Below, piece by piece: positions 1 to 12,011 of a stretch of DNA of 64,000 bases; the stretch's first letter is position 1; every line of letters begins with the position of its first letter. The notes beneath the pieces were generated by a model. It worked only from the letters and a program-made list of their open reading frames with translations. It was not told the origin of the DNA and searched no databases. The stretch spans positions 496,001-560,000 of the forward strand of contig NW_002476319.1 in the NCBI RefSeq assembly GCF_000189635.1, written 5' to 3'. This stretch comes from Tetrahymena thermophila SB210. Lineage: Eukaryota > Ciliophora > Oligohymenophorea > Hymenostomatida > Tetrahymenidae. Both the position numbers and the translations under genes were made by a program.

Positions 1-1652
1 TTATTGATTTATTTTTTTACATTGTTTTAAGTTTATTTTATATAAAAATAGTTATTTATTTACCTAAACCTATATTTAAGAATTTGTAGTGGTAGGGTAA
101 ATACGGCATGTTACAAAGAATGTTGTTGTTTGAGGAATTGATCCTAAATTTTGAATTATAAGAATTTAGTTTTAGGGATAACTATACAAAATAGGCTTTG
201 TGGGGTCATTTGGAAGTATACTTTTATCCATAAAAGCACTTCCTTTAATAATCAGTATGTTTGGATCCAAAAAGTTTATAACAAGACTATAGCCAGCAGG
301 TATAGCTGTCTAAGAAGATACTGCAAATTCAACATGTTATTCAACATTATTAAAGACCCCTCCATTAAATCCAGAACTAGATGGAAAGTAAAATACTTAT
401 TAGAATGGAACTCCACCAGGTGATTAAAAGTTAACAGTTAGAGGGAAATTAGTATTACTAAGACTTGCTATTGAATTGCTTTAAAGTACATAATTGGAGT
501 TAAAGTCCATTACATAAACGTAAACATTTCCATTAATGCTTGCTTGATAGGGATTTTGAATATTTGATATTTGGATTGAAAATGATCTTGAGCTGCCACT
601 AAAATATTCTTAAAACACAACACTCATTTAGTTTGGACTTTCCATTTCATATGAAGAAATGACTGGTCTTGTTTATCCCATAGCTGCTACAGAAGTAACA
701 GTACTAAAAAATTATTAAAAATATTTAAATAAAATAAATAATAAGTTTAAATATTATTTTATAAAATTTTCATCTTTTAATTTATCAAACCAATAAATTC
801 CTATTTATTTATTATCTATCAAAATGTTAAAAAGAAATTAAAAACTAAATTTATTAAAGTCTTCAAAATAAACTATTAACATATTTGCTTCTTTATATAG
901 CAAGAAATACATTAGTTAGTGTTGCAAATTTTTATATCTATTATTTTATTTTTATTGTTAAAATCATACGATGTTTGAGTGAAGGTCCATGGTGTATCTA
1001 AAACGACTTTAACTCTAGCAGCTGGAGATAATGCACTTCCTACAGGAGCTTATTCGTTGCTTATTTAGATTTGAAGGGTGATAAATTAAGAGGGTAAATT
1101 GAATCCTGTTGAGGGTGATACTGTGCTTACAGAAATACTTAAAGGTTAAGGTGTGTAGCTGACCCAAGGAATCTAACCGAAATTATTATTAACATCTAAA
1201 CTAAACTAATTGGTAAGTATATTTGAATTAACTGTTGATATGATAAAGCTAGAGCTTGCATAAGTTAGTTGCGAGCTCTCATTGAGCTAGATCTAAACAA
1301 TATTCTCTCCACCTGCAACAACTTGTGATGGGAATTAGAGATATGTTACATTATTTTCACTTGCTACACCCGAACTGGTGCATGTAGTGCTTACCCATGT
1401 TGAACTTGTTGATATCTTAATCCAACAAGATATAGGAGTTACTGTGTTATATTAAGGGAATACTACTCTTAAGTAATAATTAGCAGGGCAATAGGTATCA
1501 AGAGAAAAATAAATTGTGAAAAGCGATTTACTTGTTTAATCTAATGCAGCTACTCTTATTTCACGAGTAGGAGTAACTTATCCCACCTAATAGCTCTATT
1601 GAATAAAGCAAATTAAATATGCAAAAATACTAAGAATTGATTAAATCTTCAT
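1..1652 (-). CDS. Secreted or surface protein, 5' part (runs off window)
   Basis: The ATG at 1652 opens with MKIQSILSIFAYLICF, a clear signal peptide. Exon 1 is 970-1652. The intron at 704-969 has GTATGA and TTTTTTAG ends and joins in phase at a Ser codon. Exon 2 runs from 703 to about 64, where a GTAAAT donor probably starts another intron, so the 3' end lies outside the window. About 441 residues are visible. They are rich in Ser, Thr, Val and Asn, with few charged residues and alternating beta-strand-like stretches such as NFPLTVNFQSPGG and FSIQISNIQ. This is typical of large repetitive ciliate surface proteins. There are few Cys, so it does not look like a Cys-rich immobilisation antigen. 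No family is recognised. The signal peptide and splice are seen directly; the surface location is inferred. Confidence 0.75.
704..969 (-). other. Intron 1 of the surface-protein gene
   Basis: GTATGA...TTTTTTAG intron of 266 bp. It is phase 2 and restores a Ser codon across the junction. At 266 bp it is longer than most introns in this window. Confidence 0.75.
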
Positions 1653-2707
1653 TTAACTCTCGTACTTTAAATGCAAATATGGACTTCAAATTAGTTTATA
1701 GTAACTTATTTAATAAATAAGTAAATATTATAAAATATCCTCTTAGTATTATGCGATTTTAATTATATTTCTTTAAAATTGTTGAGCTACCTAAAGTTAG
1801 AATTATCTTACTATTTAACAAATTTTTAATCTTAGATTATAATATTAATTAGAAAAGACTGTATCTTTTATTTTGATTCTTATTATTGGTTGATTGATTA
1901 TTAAACACAAATTTTGTTTGTTTGTTTGAGTATATATGAGAATGAATGTGTATTTGTATTTATGTATGAATCAATCAATGTATTTACTCTTATTTTTAAT
2001 TTTTGATTTTAGAGTTCAAATAGTCTATAAGAAATAAATATATAAATAAATAAAAGTGATAGATAAAAGATTCATTTAATTTAATCCAAATTCAATATCA
2101 ATTGATTGAAAACAAACACTTATTAATTCATTTATTTATTTTGTGGATTATATTTTTCTTTGGAAATTGTAAATAAAACCTGAAATAAAATTGAATGCAT
2201 TTATTACAACTTTCTTATCACATTATTTATTACAATTCTTTAAAATATTTATTTAAAGCCAATCAATTAAATTTCGAAATATTGAATATTTTATTATTTG
2301 ATAATCTTTATTTTATGGTTCAATGTATGGTTTATGTTTACTCCTTTTTTTCTTGTTTTTTATAATTTATTTATCAGACTTTTTATCAATTTTACAATAA
2401 ATATTTGTAAATTATTACAAAGTCTTTTTGAATAAAATAATTTTTCACAATTATCTCAATAATAAAAATAAAGCATTTAAAATAATTTAATTTATTTTTT
2501 TAGTAGATCTTATTTGTAAGATTATTCTGATAAACAAATATTTAATTCAGTTCAATAAAAAATATATCAATACTTTTTATTAAAAATTATGTAGATTTTA
2601 GTTAATTTTGAATTAAAATAAGAATTATTTAAGATAAATTATGAATGCAATATAATATATTAATAGCTATTAGCAACAAATAAATTTAAAATAATTTAAG
2701 TTTTCAT
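1653..2707. other. Intergenic, AT-rich
   Basis: About 1 kb between the start of the surface-protein gene and the end of the TPR gene, both on the minus strand. It holds short TTTG and AAAT runs (about 1910-1930, 2035-2055) and no coding-like frame. The promoter of the surface-protein gene should lie here, but no specific site can be named. Confidence 0.6.
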
Positions 2708-5369
2708 TCATTTTTTAATGCTTTTGTATTCTGAAATATAATCATTTTCTTCTTAAATACAATTATCATCTTAATAATCTGTTTTGATTCTCCTTGAAAT
2801 ATTGTTTGATGGCATTATTTTTTAGAATCTTATTCTTTTAGAGGTAACTGGTTTTGTCTTTATCCCTTTTGGAGATTAAATTGTGAAGTTTTCTAGATTA
2901 GGATTTTATATTTAAGAATTTGTTGAGTAACTATTTAATTTAGTTCTTATATGCTAAATATTTTTTTTTTCATAGAGTTCTTCTAATTGTTTTAACATAT
3001 TTTATTAATTTTTATGTTAGTTATTTGGAGTTTTTGAATATTAATTTTGATTGTATGTGATTTCTTTGTTATAATTTATATTTAAAGGTTCTAAAGTTGA
3101 GGTCTAATTAATATTTTATTACTTGCTTCGAGGGTTTGTTGATAGAGACCTTTAGTATTTGTTATTTAGTTTATTAAATTGATTTGTCTAAGTACTAGAA
3201 TCTACTTTTAAAAATTATAGCCTTTTTAGATTTTCTTACCAGTCTTCTTGAGTCTACTCATTTAAATTCTAATTATTTCTTGTTTCCATATTGTTAAGTA
3301 TCAACGAAATAAACTACTAGCTTTTTTCTGAGTTAATATTTTCAAAAGAACTTGCTCTCAAATAATTACTAGATTCATTTTGTGTCTAATTTAAAAATAA
3401 AAATATTATTAATTATGCAATATTATTGTTTTTAAAGTACTGGAGTGCCTATCTATTATTTTTTTCTGATAAATTAAGCAAAAATAGTTTCCTAATTTTA
3501 TTTTATTTAAAAATATTTTTAATTTTTTATTCCTTAATAAAATAGAACTACTTGGTGGTCGTTTTTAGTATCTAATGTATTTTTATTAGTATTAATAGTT
3601 TTCTAATTTGCTTGCTTAATACCAGTTTCTAAATCTTATTTTGAATAGACTTTTTTATCATATGGGGAAGGTTAAATATTCTCTTATTTTTGTATTAAAG
3701 GTTTTTTTGTTTAGTTAAAGTATGGAGATTCATTTCTAGATTAATCTTCTATCGTTGAGCTATTTAGATTAGGAAGCTTTAAATTAAATTTTGGTCTTGA
3801 TCTGTAAGTTAAGTTATTAGAATGGCTTCTTTATCTGCTTGAAGGAATATTATTATTTTCAGATAATTGTATGTTGTCAATAGATTTAAAATTGCTGTTC
3901 ATATAAATTGCATCATTGTTATTGTTTTGGTTTGAATTATCTACTTAAATTTATTTAATTATTAAAATTAGTTAAATATATTTTATCGTTAGTTTTATAT
4001 AATTTTATTGAACTAAAATTCATTAGTTAATTACCTAAAATATCAGCTTTAATATTTATAAAGGAGTTATTACTGGATTTTAAATCTGGTTGATTAGATG
4101 CAATTAAGCCAATAAAGGAGTTTCTATACATTTTTTTATGAACTTTAGCCATCACTTTGCTTAAGAGTTACTCTACCATTCTTACTGCTTCTTCCATTTT
4201 GATGCATAGAGGATTTTGAATACCAAATTAATTGTAGGCAATATTGTAGCCTTTTTGATAATAGATATTTACGTTATCTAACATTTTTTGAATACTCTTT
4301 AAAGATAATTTTTAATAGATATATATTTTTTTTACCTGCTTTGAGCATATGTAAGCTCTTTTTATAATCTCTTAAATGTTAATATTCAATACCTAAGTTA
4401 TAGTAGCTTATAATTTCTGTTGTGTAAATATTGTAAGAAGATTTTTGCAAGCTAACTGCTAAATCAACTATCTAAGTTTTCAACTTTTGAAGTAGAATCG
4501 TAGATTCATTTTAGGAATTAAAATTTTCTTAAGTTTCTTAGTCTTATAAAATCTCTTACTTAGCCTTTTGAACAAAATACAAGGCAGCTTTTGCATGTTT
4601 AATGGCATCTTGATGTCTGACATATCATATTAAATATAATTTAATAAAAATTCTAATTAATATTTTTACTTTCCCAGAGATGATAGTATAGCACAAATAT
4701 TTAAATGTGTTCCAGATAGTGTTGAAAAATCATTTTAAGAAATAGTCTCTATTTCAAGAGCTTTTTATAAATACTTAAGAGCTACTTAAGGCTTTTCATC
4801 TCTATAATAATAAAAATGAATTAACATTATTCAAGAGAGAAGTATTTAAATATGTTTAAATTACAAATAGAAAGAAATAAATTGTACTTTTAAAAATAAC
4901 ATCCTAGGTTATTTAAGGTTATACCTATTAATCTGTTTATTCTTATATTATATTTATCTTTAATATACTCATCAAAAAGCTAGCGTTCTGCTTCTTTCAA
5001 GAGAGTGATAGCGTCTTATTTATTTCCTAAAAGATAAACAAATAAATTAATCTTAAGCATTTCTTTTTCAATATAAAAATGCTTTAATATCTATCTATCG
5101 ATTACCTTTATTTAAGTTCTTCATTGCTTGTTAATTTTTCCAAAGAATGGATTCTTCAATCTAATTTTAATATTTACAAAAATATTACTAATCTGAAATT
5201 TTTTTGGTGGCAATTTATAACAAATGCGTGAAATAAATACATATTTTAGCCTCTCGCTGCTGATAATAAATGATTTTTCTACATCTGGCCAATTTTATTG
5301 CTTAAATTTTATTTCATAAATAGTTTTGAATTCTTCAGTTTAATCTTATTAAAAAAACAGCTTATTCAT
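2708..5369 (-). CDS. TPR-repeat protein with Asn/Gln-rich C-terminal tail
   Basis: The ATG at 5369 gives MNKLFFQQDQTEEFKTIYE. Exon 1 (5241-5369) joins exon 2 (starting 5187) across a 53-bp intron ending ATTAG, and several more short introns follow. The middle holds helical pairs typical of tetratricopeptide repeats, for example GITLNNLGCYFQK, THLNICAILSSLGR followed by HQDAIKHAKAAL, and ISYYNLGIEYQHLRDYKKSL. The last third is Asn/Gln/Ser-rich and probably disordered, ending with SIKK and TGA at 2708-2710. TPR arrays are protein-protein scaffolds, often kinesin-light-chain-like or ciliary in ciliates, but no partner can be named. The internal exon borders are approximate; the TPR call is good. 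Confidence 0.75.
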
Positions 5370-8086
5370 TCAACGAAATCATTAATAATTTTTGTATTTA
5401 AAATGATAAAGTTTATCTTTAAGTTAAGTAAATAGCTATTAAATTTTTTAATAGAATCATATAAATTTGATGGTGTTTTCTTTCAATAAAAATATTTTTA
5501 ATTTATAATGTAGTCTATTTTAAAGAAGGTTTTATCAAATTATAATAAATAGCAAATTTTTGTTTTTCTTAGAAATAATTTTTAAAATTTAAATTTAAAT
5601 ATTTAGTTTAACTTAAGAATAAATTAAACAATAAACCAAAATAATTCTTACAATTATAAAATATTTTTTTAATTTAAACTTTAATGTTGGATTGCTGAGC
5701 AAAAAGATGAAGTCATCCTTTTTTTATCTAGTAGACTATTTTTAAATGGAAAGCTTATTTCAAATTATTTAATTTAAAATAAATGTAAACTTAGATTTAT
5801 TTAAGGGATATTTAATTTAAATTACTTATATTTATCATTATATTTCTTATTTCCATTTGAAAGAGAGTAAGTAACTTCAATATTTTTTCATTAAAAATTT
5901 TCTAGACAACTACTTGTGGTTATTAGTAATTTCTAAATTAAAAAATTGAAATGGTATTTCTTTTAAATTGTTTAGTCATTAAATTACTTCGGTTGAAAGT
6001 ATCTCAGAAAAGACAAAATATTTCAAATTATGAAATTCCGCTTGATTGTCAAATATTTTTTATATTTATGACTAAAGTGACTCACTTTACAATTAAATTA
6101 TTTAAGATTAACGAATTCGACTAAAAGAATTTATGGTATTTTGAACAAATTGTCAATTTATTATTTAATAATTGATATGAAAAGCAAGTAACCTTACAGG
6201 ATTTATTAAAAAATTCAAATTGAAATAATTGGTATATAAATATATTTAATATTGCTTATTTGTGATAGAATAGTCTTATAAAAATCATTAGCCCTAACTT
6301 AGATGAACGAACATTCAGCCATGCCTTATTTTATAAAATATTTAAATTAGTTTGAGACAATCTCTTATTTATGAATAATTAATTGATTGATAGATTAATT
6401 CTAATCAACGTAATATCATGGTTCAATATTTTTATCTAAAACTAAATAATTCTCTTGAATCTAAAATTATTAGCCTTTATAAAGTTTATTTCGCCATAAA
6501 ACATAAATCTGCTAAATAAATTTACAAATAGAAAATCTTTTTGAAGTAAGAAAAATCAAACTGTATAATTGAATAGCTCAAATGGTATTTTATATTTTTA
6601 TATTTGGTAATTTAATATCTTTATAATTTGCTAATTATGCTTCATTAATTATTTTTCTTTTGAGGAATATTGGTTTTTTTAACCAGACAAATATTTTTTC
6701 CCTTGATTTAATGTTACATGGAAAAGTAGTAACTAAAAACCTAAAGAGCCTATTATAATCTAAAAATCACTTTTTAGATTGATGAATAAATAAATTCCAT
6801 CAATAAAATAGTAATCTAAATAATTTTTTAAGAAATATTCATTCTCTTATTTTAATGAAATATTCTGTAATAAGGCTAAGTATCTTCGTATGAAGGTTCA
6901 CACTTTTATCCTTGCATTAAAGATATTATAAAGCAAAATAAATGCACATCTATTTTTTCTCTCTTTTCTCTCAAAGATAATTTAAATATAAATTTATTAA
7001 AAGCTAAATCATTTTAAAAGGCGAGATATGAAAAAAATGTTAATTTAAATGAAAGAGTTTTTTTAATTTGGATTACACATTTAATTTTTACAGATTCGTT
7101 TTACCAACATCGCTGAATTGTAAACGAATGAAAAATAGATTATAAATAAAAAATTTTTTAATTAGGTATTTTTCTTCACAAAAACTGGAAAACAGAAGAT
7201 TTTAAATATTTTTGAGCATTCGAAAGAAAGCTAAAATCAAATTTTTGATCAAAAAGTAATTGAAAGGGTAGAGTTTTATGAGAAAGAAAAAAAAAACAGT
7301 ATTCTAAAGATAGTAATTGCAGATAAATAAAACAGCTTATATAGATACATCAACCTCTATGTTTCTGATTTATAATATTTTAATGAAAGGAAATCAAGTT
7401 TAAAACACAAATTTAATGGTAATTGTGTAAATTTTCAAAGAAACAAGCCTGAGGTATAAAAGATAAAGAATTAAAAGTGATCTATTATTTTTGAATAATA
7501 GAGCAGTTTATTAAAATAGGTTGAAATGCACTATGAAAAAAATAATAAAAAGGCACTTAATTACATATTTTTTATTATTTTCTAAGACTTGCTTTATTGC
7601 CTTTCAATATGTATGTATGTATGTTATCTGTGGAAAAATAAATCAAAGAAAAATTATCTGTGAAAGTTATAAACTATTTATTTTATTTAATATAAAACAA
7701 AGTTAAGGAATTAAGAAACAAACAATTATTTATCTAAATCAATACTTAACTAAATAAATCAATAAAAAAAGCAAACAAAAAAACAAACAAACAAACAAAA
7801 AACAAACAAACACATAAACAAATAAGTTTCTTGTTAATCTCTATCATTTAATCTTAATCTCGAAAAAAAGATAATTAATTAATTATTTAATCAATCAATC
7901 AAATAATTACAAATAAATAAATAAATTGCATCTTGATAAAAAGACACACTAAAAGATAAAGAATAATAGAGACTTATAAGCGAAATAAAAGAAAAAAAAA
8001 AGCAAAGTAAAGGGATAGTAGTAAATAGTTGTAAGGAGATAGATAAATAAATAGCAAAAACTTAAGAAGAAAATTAAAACCATTTT
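5370..8086. other. Intergenic, 2.7 kb, AT-rich
   Basis: A long non-coding stretch between divergent genes (TPR gene to the left, first unknown gene to the right), so both promoters should lie here. A weak 61-codon frame at 7521-7706 overlaps ATGT repeats and is not coding-like. AAAC and AAAT runs lie near 7770-7820 and 7910-7925. No RNA gene was recognised. Confidence 0.6.
7771..7820. repeat. AAAC microsatellite
   Basis: Imperfect tandem (AAAC)n tract upstream of the 8087 gene, followed by AAAT-type repeats. Simple-sequence DNA with no sign of a mobile element. Confidence 0.85.
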
Positions 8087-8952
8087 ATGAATATCATGAA
8101 TGAATCCTAATTAAATGATTAAAGCGATAAAGATAAAGTTGATGCTCTGATGGGCACACTTTTAGGTTTAGGATAGAGACAGTCTATTGTTTCGTTATTT
8201 AGTGATTCAGCTATAGTCCTTAATTAGAATCCTTATATAGGTGCATATACAAATTTCTCACAACAATCATTAAGGACTAGCATTCAGCAGCATCCAGATT
8301 AATTGAATAGATTAACAATTGATAGAAATACTGCAAGCAACTGGTTACCTTAAATTCAAAACTCCACAACTACTCGAGATAGCTTCTATGAGTATCTGCC
8401 CAAGCAGTTTAATAGCAATAATATGTCTTACAATCCATCACAGGTTTATTATGCATCAGATTTAAAATAAATAGAAAAAATTTTAGTGGATAAAGATTAC
8501 AAATTAAAAGAGTTATATGTAGTGCAAGCAATAAATTATTTAACCTTCTAAATAGTCTACACATAACAACTCCCCCTGCAATTAATTGTTTATGTTTACC
8601 AAAAATATTACTCACCAGGTAAAATTAAAATACCCTCTATCACATAGACTTATTTTAGAAACAAAAGATAAATATTTATAGTTATTTCACTTTCATATAG
8701 AGTTAATTTATTGATAAAAACCAAATAAGGATTTTGCTATTTTGAAACAATGAAATAACCGCATATGAGTACATTAAAATTCATAGCAAAAATCCTAAAA
8801 GGAATGACTACTATGCTTAAATTTTTCACATAAAATAGGAATATTTAATACTACTACCAATTCAAAATTCTAAGAAAAATGCTTAAATAAATAAATAAAG
8901 CTTCAGCTCTTAATTGATTGAAAGAATACAATTTGTAGATAATAAATAATGA
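8087..8952 (+). CDS. Unknown protein; apparent 1-base frameshift near 8755
   Basis: The ATG at 8087 (MNIMNESQLNDQSDKDK) opens a frame that stays coding-like through YRVNLLIKTKQGFCYFETMK. It continues convincingly in another frame (ITAYEYIKIHSKNPKRND) from about 8758 to TGA at 8950-8952. The original frame degenerates and ends at 8915-8917. Going from one to the other needs a -1 shift at or near the AAA at 8753-8755. No intron with GT...AG ends solves it. The N-terminal 100 residues are Gln/Asn/Ser-rich; the rest looks like a folded alpha/beta domain. No family is recognised. Possible explanations are a sequencing or assembly deletion in an A run, a decaying gene, or recoding. The next gene, 544 bp downstream, is on the same strand. 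Confidence 0.6.
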
Positions 8953-9495
8953 TAATTTTTAATACAATTTCTACTTTGAAATTAATTACATTCACCAAAA
9001 TTATTCAAATAAAAAGTCAGCAAAATTCAAATAAATTTGCTCAATTTGCTAAATAATATTTCGAATCCTCATATCCGCACATAATATCCTTCAAATTATT
9101 AGCTTAATACTTTAATTTATTTAAATACCTTTTTTTCGAATCTACAAACTCTTTCAATCTCTAGATAAATTTTTAATAGAATTTTGGCCATTCAATTATT
9201 CTTAACTAAATCATCAATCAATTAAAACGCTTTTAAATACATCCATTCTTCAATTTTTTTCCCTTTAGATTTTCACCACCTTCATATTTAAATTTTAATT
9301 TCAAAAATTTAAATATATTTATTACTAAATACTTTAAGATTTAGTATGAATAATTATCATATCAAAGAAAGTGTTTGTTATTTTTCTCAAAGATAGTCTA
9401 TAGAAACTTCTCTTTCACTCATTTCAAAAAAAAAATATATATATATATAAATAATAATTAATTCTATTTCTTTTTAAAAAGAAAATATAAATACT
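8953..9495. other. Intergenic, AT-rich
   Basis: A 543-bp spacer between two plus-strand unknown genes. It contains a short (TA)n run near 9435-9450 just before the next start. No coding frame is seen. Confidence 0.6.
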
Positions 9496-11836
9496 ATGAT
9501 GATGTTAGAATATAGAGTACCTTTGAATCTTTCTAATGGTAGAAGTGTAGAATTAAGAATATTGTGCTTATAAAATGACACTTATAAAGTGCATTTCTAA
9601 AACTCTCCTTTTTTTATGAATCCAAGAAGAGTCTACTAAAATATTCCAAATTACATGTCTAGTAATAAATTAAATTAATTTTAAAATTAAAAAAATTAGC
9701 TTGCAATTATTTCTTTTATTCAAATATTCATCAAAAAAAATAAAGGATTATAAAAAAGAGAATTAGTAGTAAAATAACTGTTTAAAATAAATAGGTTTAG
9801 TAAATTAATGTAAAGAGTATTATGCTGGTGAAAAAACCGTAATTTTAAATAGCAGTAAAAATATGCATGGAAAAAAATTAATTTTTGGTTTAAATAAACC
9901 AGAATAAGAAGTTTATGAATCAGAAAGCGATGAATCTTGTGATTCTGATGGTTCATTAGACTCTGAAGAAAAGTTAACAAAAAAAAAAGTAAATTTATTT
10001 TATTATAAATAATTATTAAATTTATTATTTGCCGTCTAAAAGAAAATAGATGAAACAGGTCGCTATATTACAACTGCTGCCATAAATTGTAACTAAGAAA
10101 ATTAAACTAATTAGCAAAACGATTAAGTCAAGCAATTGAGTGAAACTGAAAAATCAGAATTTGCAAATTTCAAGGAGAATGTTAATAAATATATTGTTGA
10201 GAAAATTTTGGAAAAAATGAATATTTAGCTAAAGATTACAGCTCTTTCAAAGGTAATTACAGTTCCAAACTAAGATATAAAAATTGTCAATGCAGATAAT
10301 CTGACTTTAATTGCAAAATAAGTTACTCTACATCAAAATGGGAATGATGATACTGGTGATTTATAGCAAATAGCAACTTACTCTCTTCTAGATAGAGTAC
10401 CTCATCTTTCAGAAATATTTGAGCTTTACGTCATCAATTCTATCTTTCAAATTTAAATAGATGGATATTTATATATAATTTTCCTTGACACTAATTGCTC
10501 TTAAAGTATTCTTGAGTAGGAGTTTTAGACGAACGTAGAAACAAGCAACATAGTTTAAAACTCTTTTGATCACATTCCTGGAAGTGCAACTGAATTTGAT
10601 ACCTTGCTTCATGGAGGTGCTTCTCAGCTAAGAAGAAGTATGATGATATAAAACAATTTATTTACTAGTAAATAATTAAGTAAATGAATGAAAAAAATTT
10701 GTTTTTTTTAATATTTTTTATCATATGAATTAGATAGTTTCATATAAGACAATGTAAACACTTAAACAGAATTAGATAAGAATAAAAAAGTTATTTATTC
10801 TTATAACAAACAATTGATAAGATACCTCTTCAATTAGCAAATGGAATCTGTTTACAAAAATGTTTAAGACATGGTACTCGAAATAGAAATAAAGGCTGAT
10901 GCCTCCCATCTGATAATGAATCATATTTGTAAATCAAACAACGAGTTGTTTAATTCTATCTAAAAAATATTTAATTGCAGTCCATACAACTTCTTTTTAA
11001 CTCTAGATCTTGATCTTAAACTAAATTCGATTATTGTTTACAATGGTACTAATGAAAATGAAATTTATGATCACTTTGTGCTTAGTTATGAACAAGATGA
11101 AACCTTAGAAAATCTAAAATTGAGTATAGAAAAAATTATATTTTAGCAATTTGGATGCAGTAAAGGATACTATTAGCTCTTCGACTACAAAAGGAGCAAG
11201 CGATTGGACACATTAATGAATAATAATCCTCAAAAGCGAATAAGCGAAATTAAAGATTTTAACTTTTCTATTTTTATGGAGGACAACTCAATTTAATTTC
11301 TCATTGGAAAGGACTTTTTTTTGTATTAAAAGCAGAGTTCTTTTGTTCAAATGAGAGAAATGGCTTATAATGCATTATCATTCCAGCAAGATTACATACA
11401 TTAACTAAAATCTTAAGATGTAGAAATATATGTCTTTGATGAAACAAAGTCCACGAATAAGTATAACTGCATTTCTTTTGAAGTAAATGAGGCTAATTTC
11501 GCTACAATAAAGGAAAATAAGTTCATCATGAGACTTAACAAGATATTTATAAATTTTGAAAATCGTAAGTACTAGCTCTATATGTACAAAAGATCTTAAA
11601 ACATTATAAAGGAGATCAAAAAAAATGTGATCGCTACATGTCCTGAAGTGCTTTTTGTAGATACTTCTAACATGATATTTAGATATAACATGTATAATTT
11701 CGAAGTAGGTGAAAAAAAGATTGGAGAGATAGATTCTATATTTATCTTAAATCTATAAATCAACCTCGGTATTTATAATATTGAATTTCCTCACAACTAT
11801 AACAGAATCGTAATTTCATAATTAAATTATTATTGA
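9496..11836 (+). CDS. Unknown 725-residue protein, four exons
   Basis: Starts MMMLEYRVPLNLSNGRSVEL. Exons are 9496-9656, 9700-9988, 10043-10667 and 10734-11836; together they give exactly 726 codons including TGA, which supports the model. The first intron is only 43 bp. Residues near the exon 2 end carry an acidic Ser/Asp/Glu patch (ESESDESCDSDGSLDSEEK) followed by Lys, a typical casein-kinase-II-like or nuclear-type linker. The remainder alternates beta-like and helical stretches, with no catalytic motif that I recognise. No signal peptide or membrane span is seen. It lies between two other unrecognised plus-strand genes. Function unknown. Confidence 0.75.
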
Positions 11837-12011
11837 AATTTCATATAAAAAACAAATAAAAACAATTTAATATTAACAAGAATAAATTAGTTATTAATTA
11901 CCATAAAACTTTATTTCCTTTACCCTAGTTTTAGATAAACAAGCGAATAAACGAGAGTGAGATTAAAAAAAAAATAATACTCACAATCGCTTATTTTTTA
12001 CACAATTAAAA
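11837..12011. other. Short intergenic spacer
   Basis: Only 175 bp separate two plus-strand genes. It contains no ATG, which limits upstream start choices for the next gene. Confidence 0.6.

Noticed and set aside
151..423. Open frame on the plus strand
   Set aside because: Antisense to exon 2 of the surface-protein gene; the minus-strand reading has a signal peptide, a clean splice and much better composition.
7521..7706. 61-codon plus-strand frame
   Set aside because: Lies in simple-repeat AT-rich DNA with no protein-like composition; no support as a gene.
8744..8765. Euplotes-type programmed +1 frameshift at AAA-TAA
   Set aside because: The shift needed here is -1, and TAA is a sense codon in this genome, so the known mechanism does not apply.
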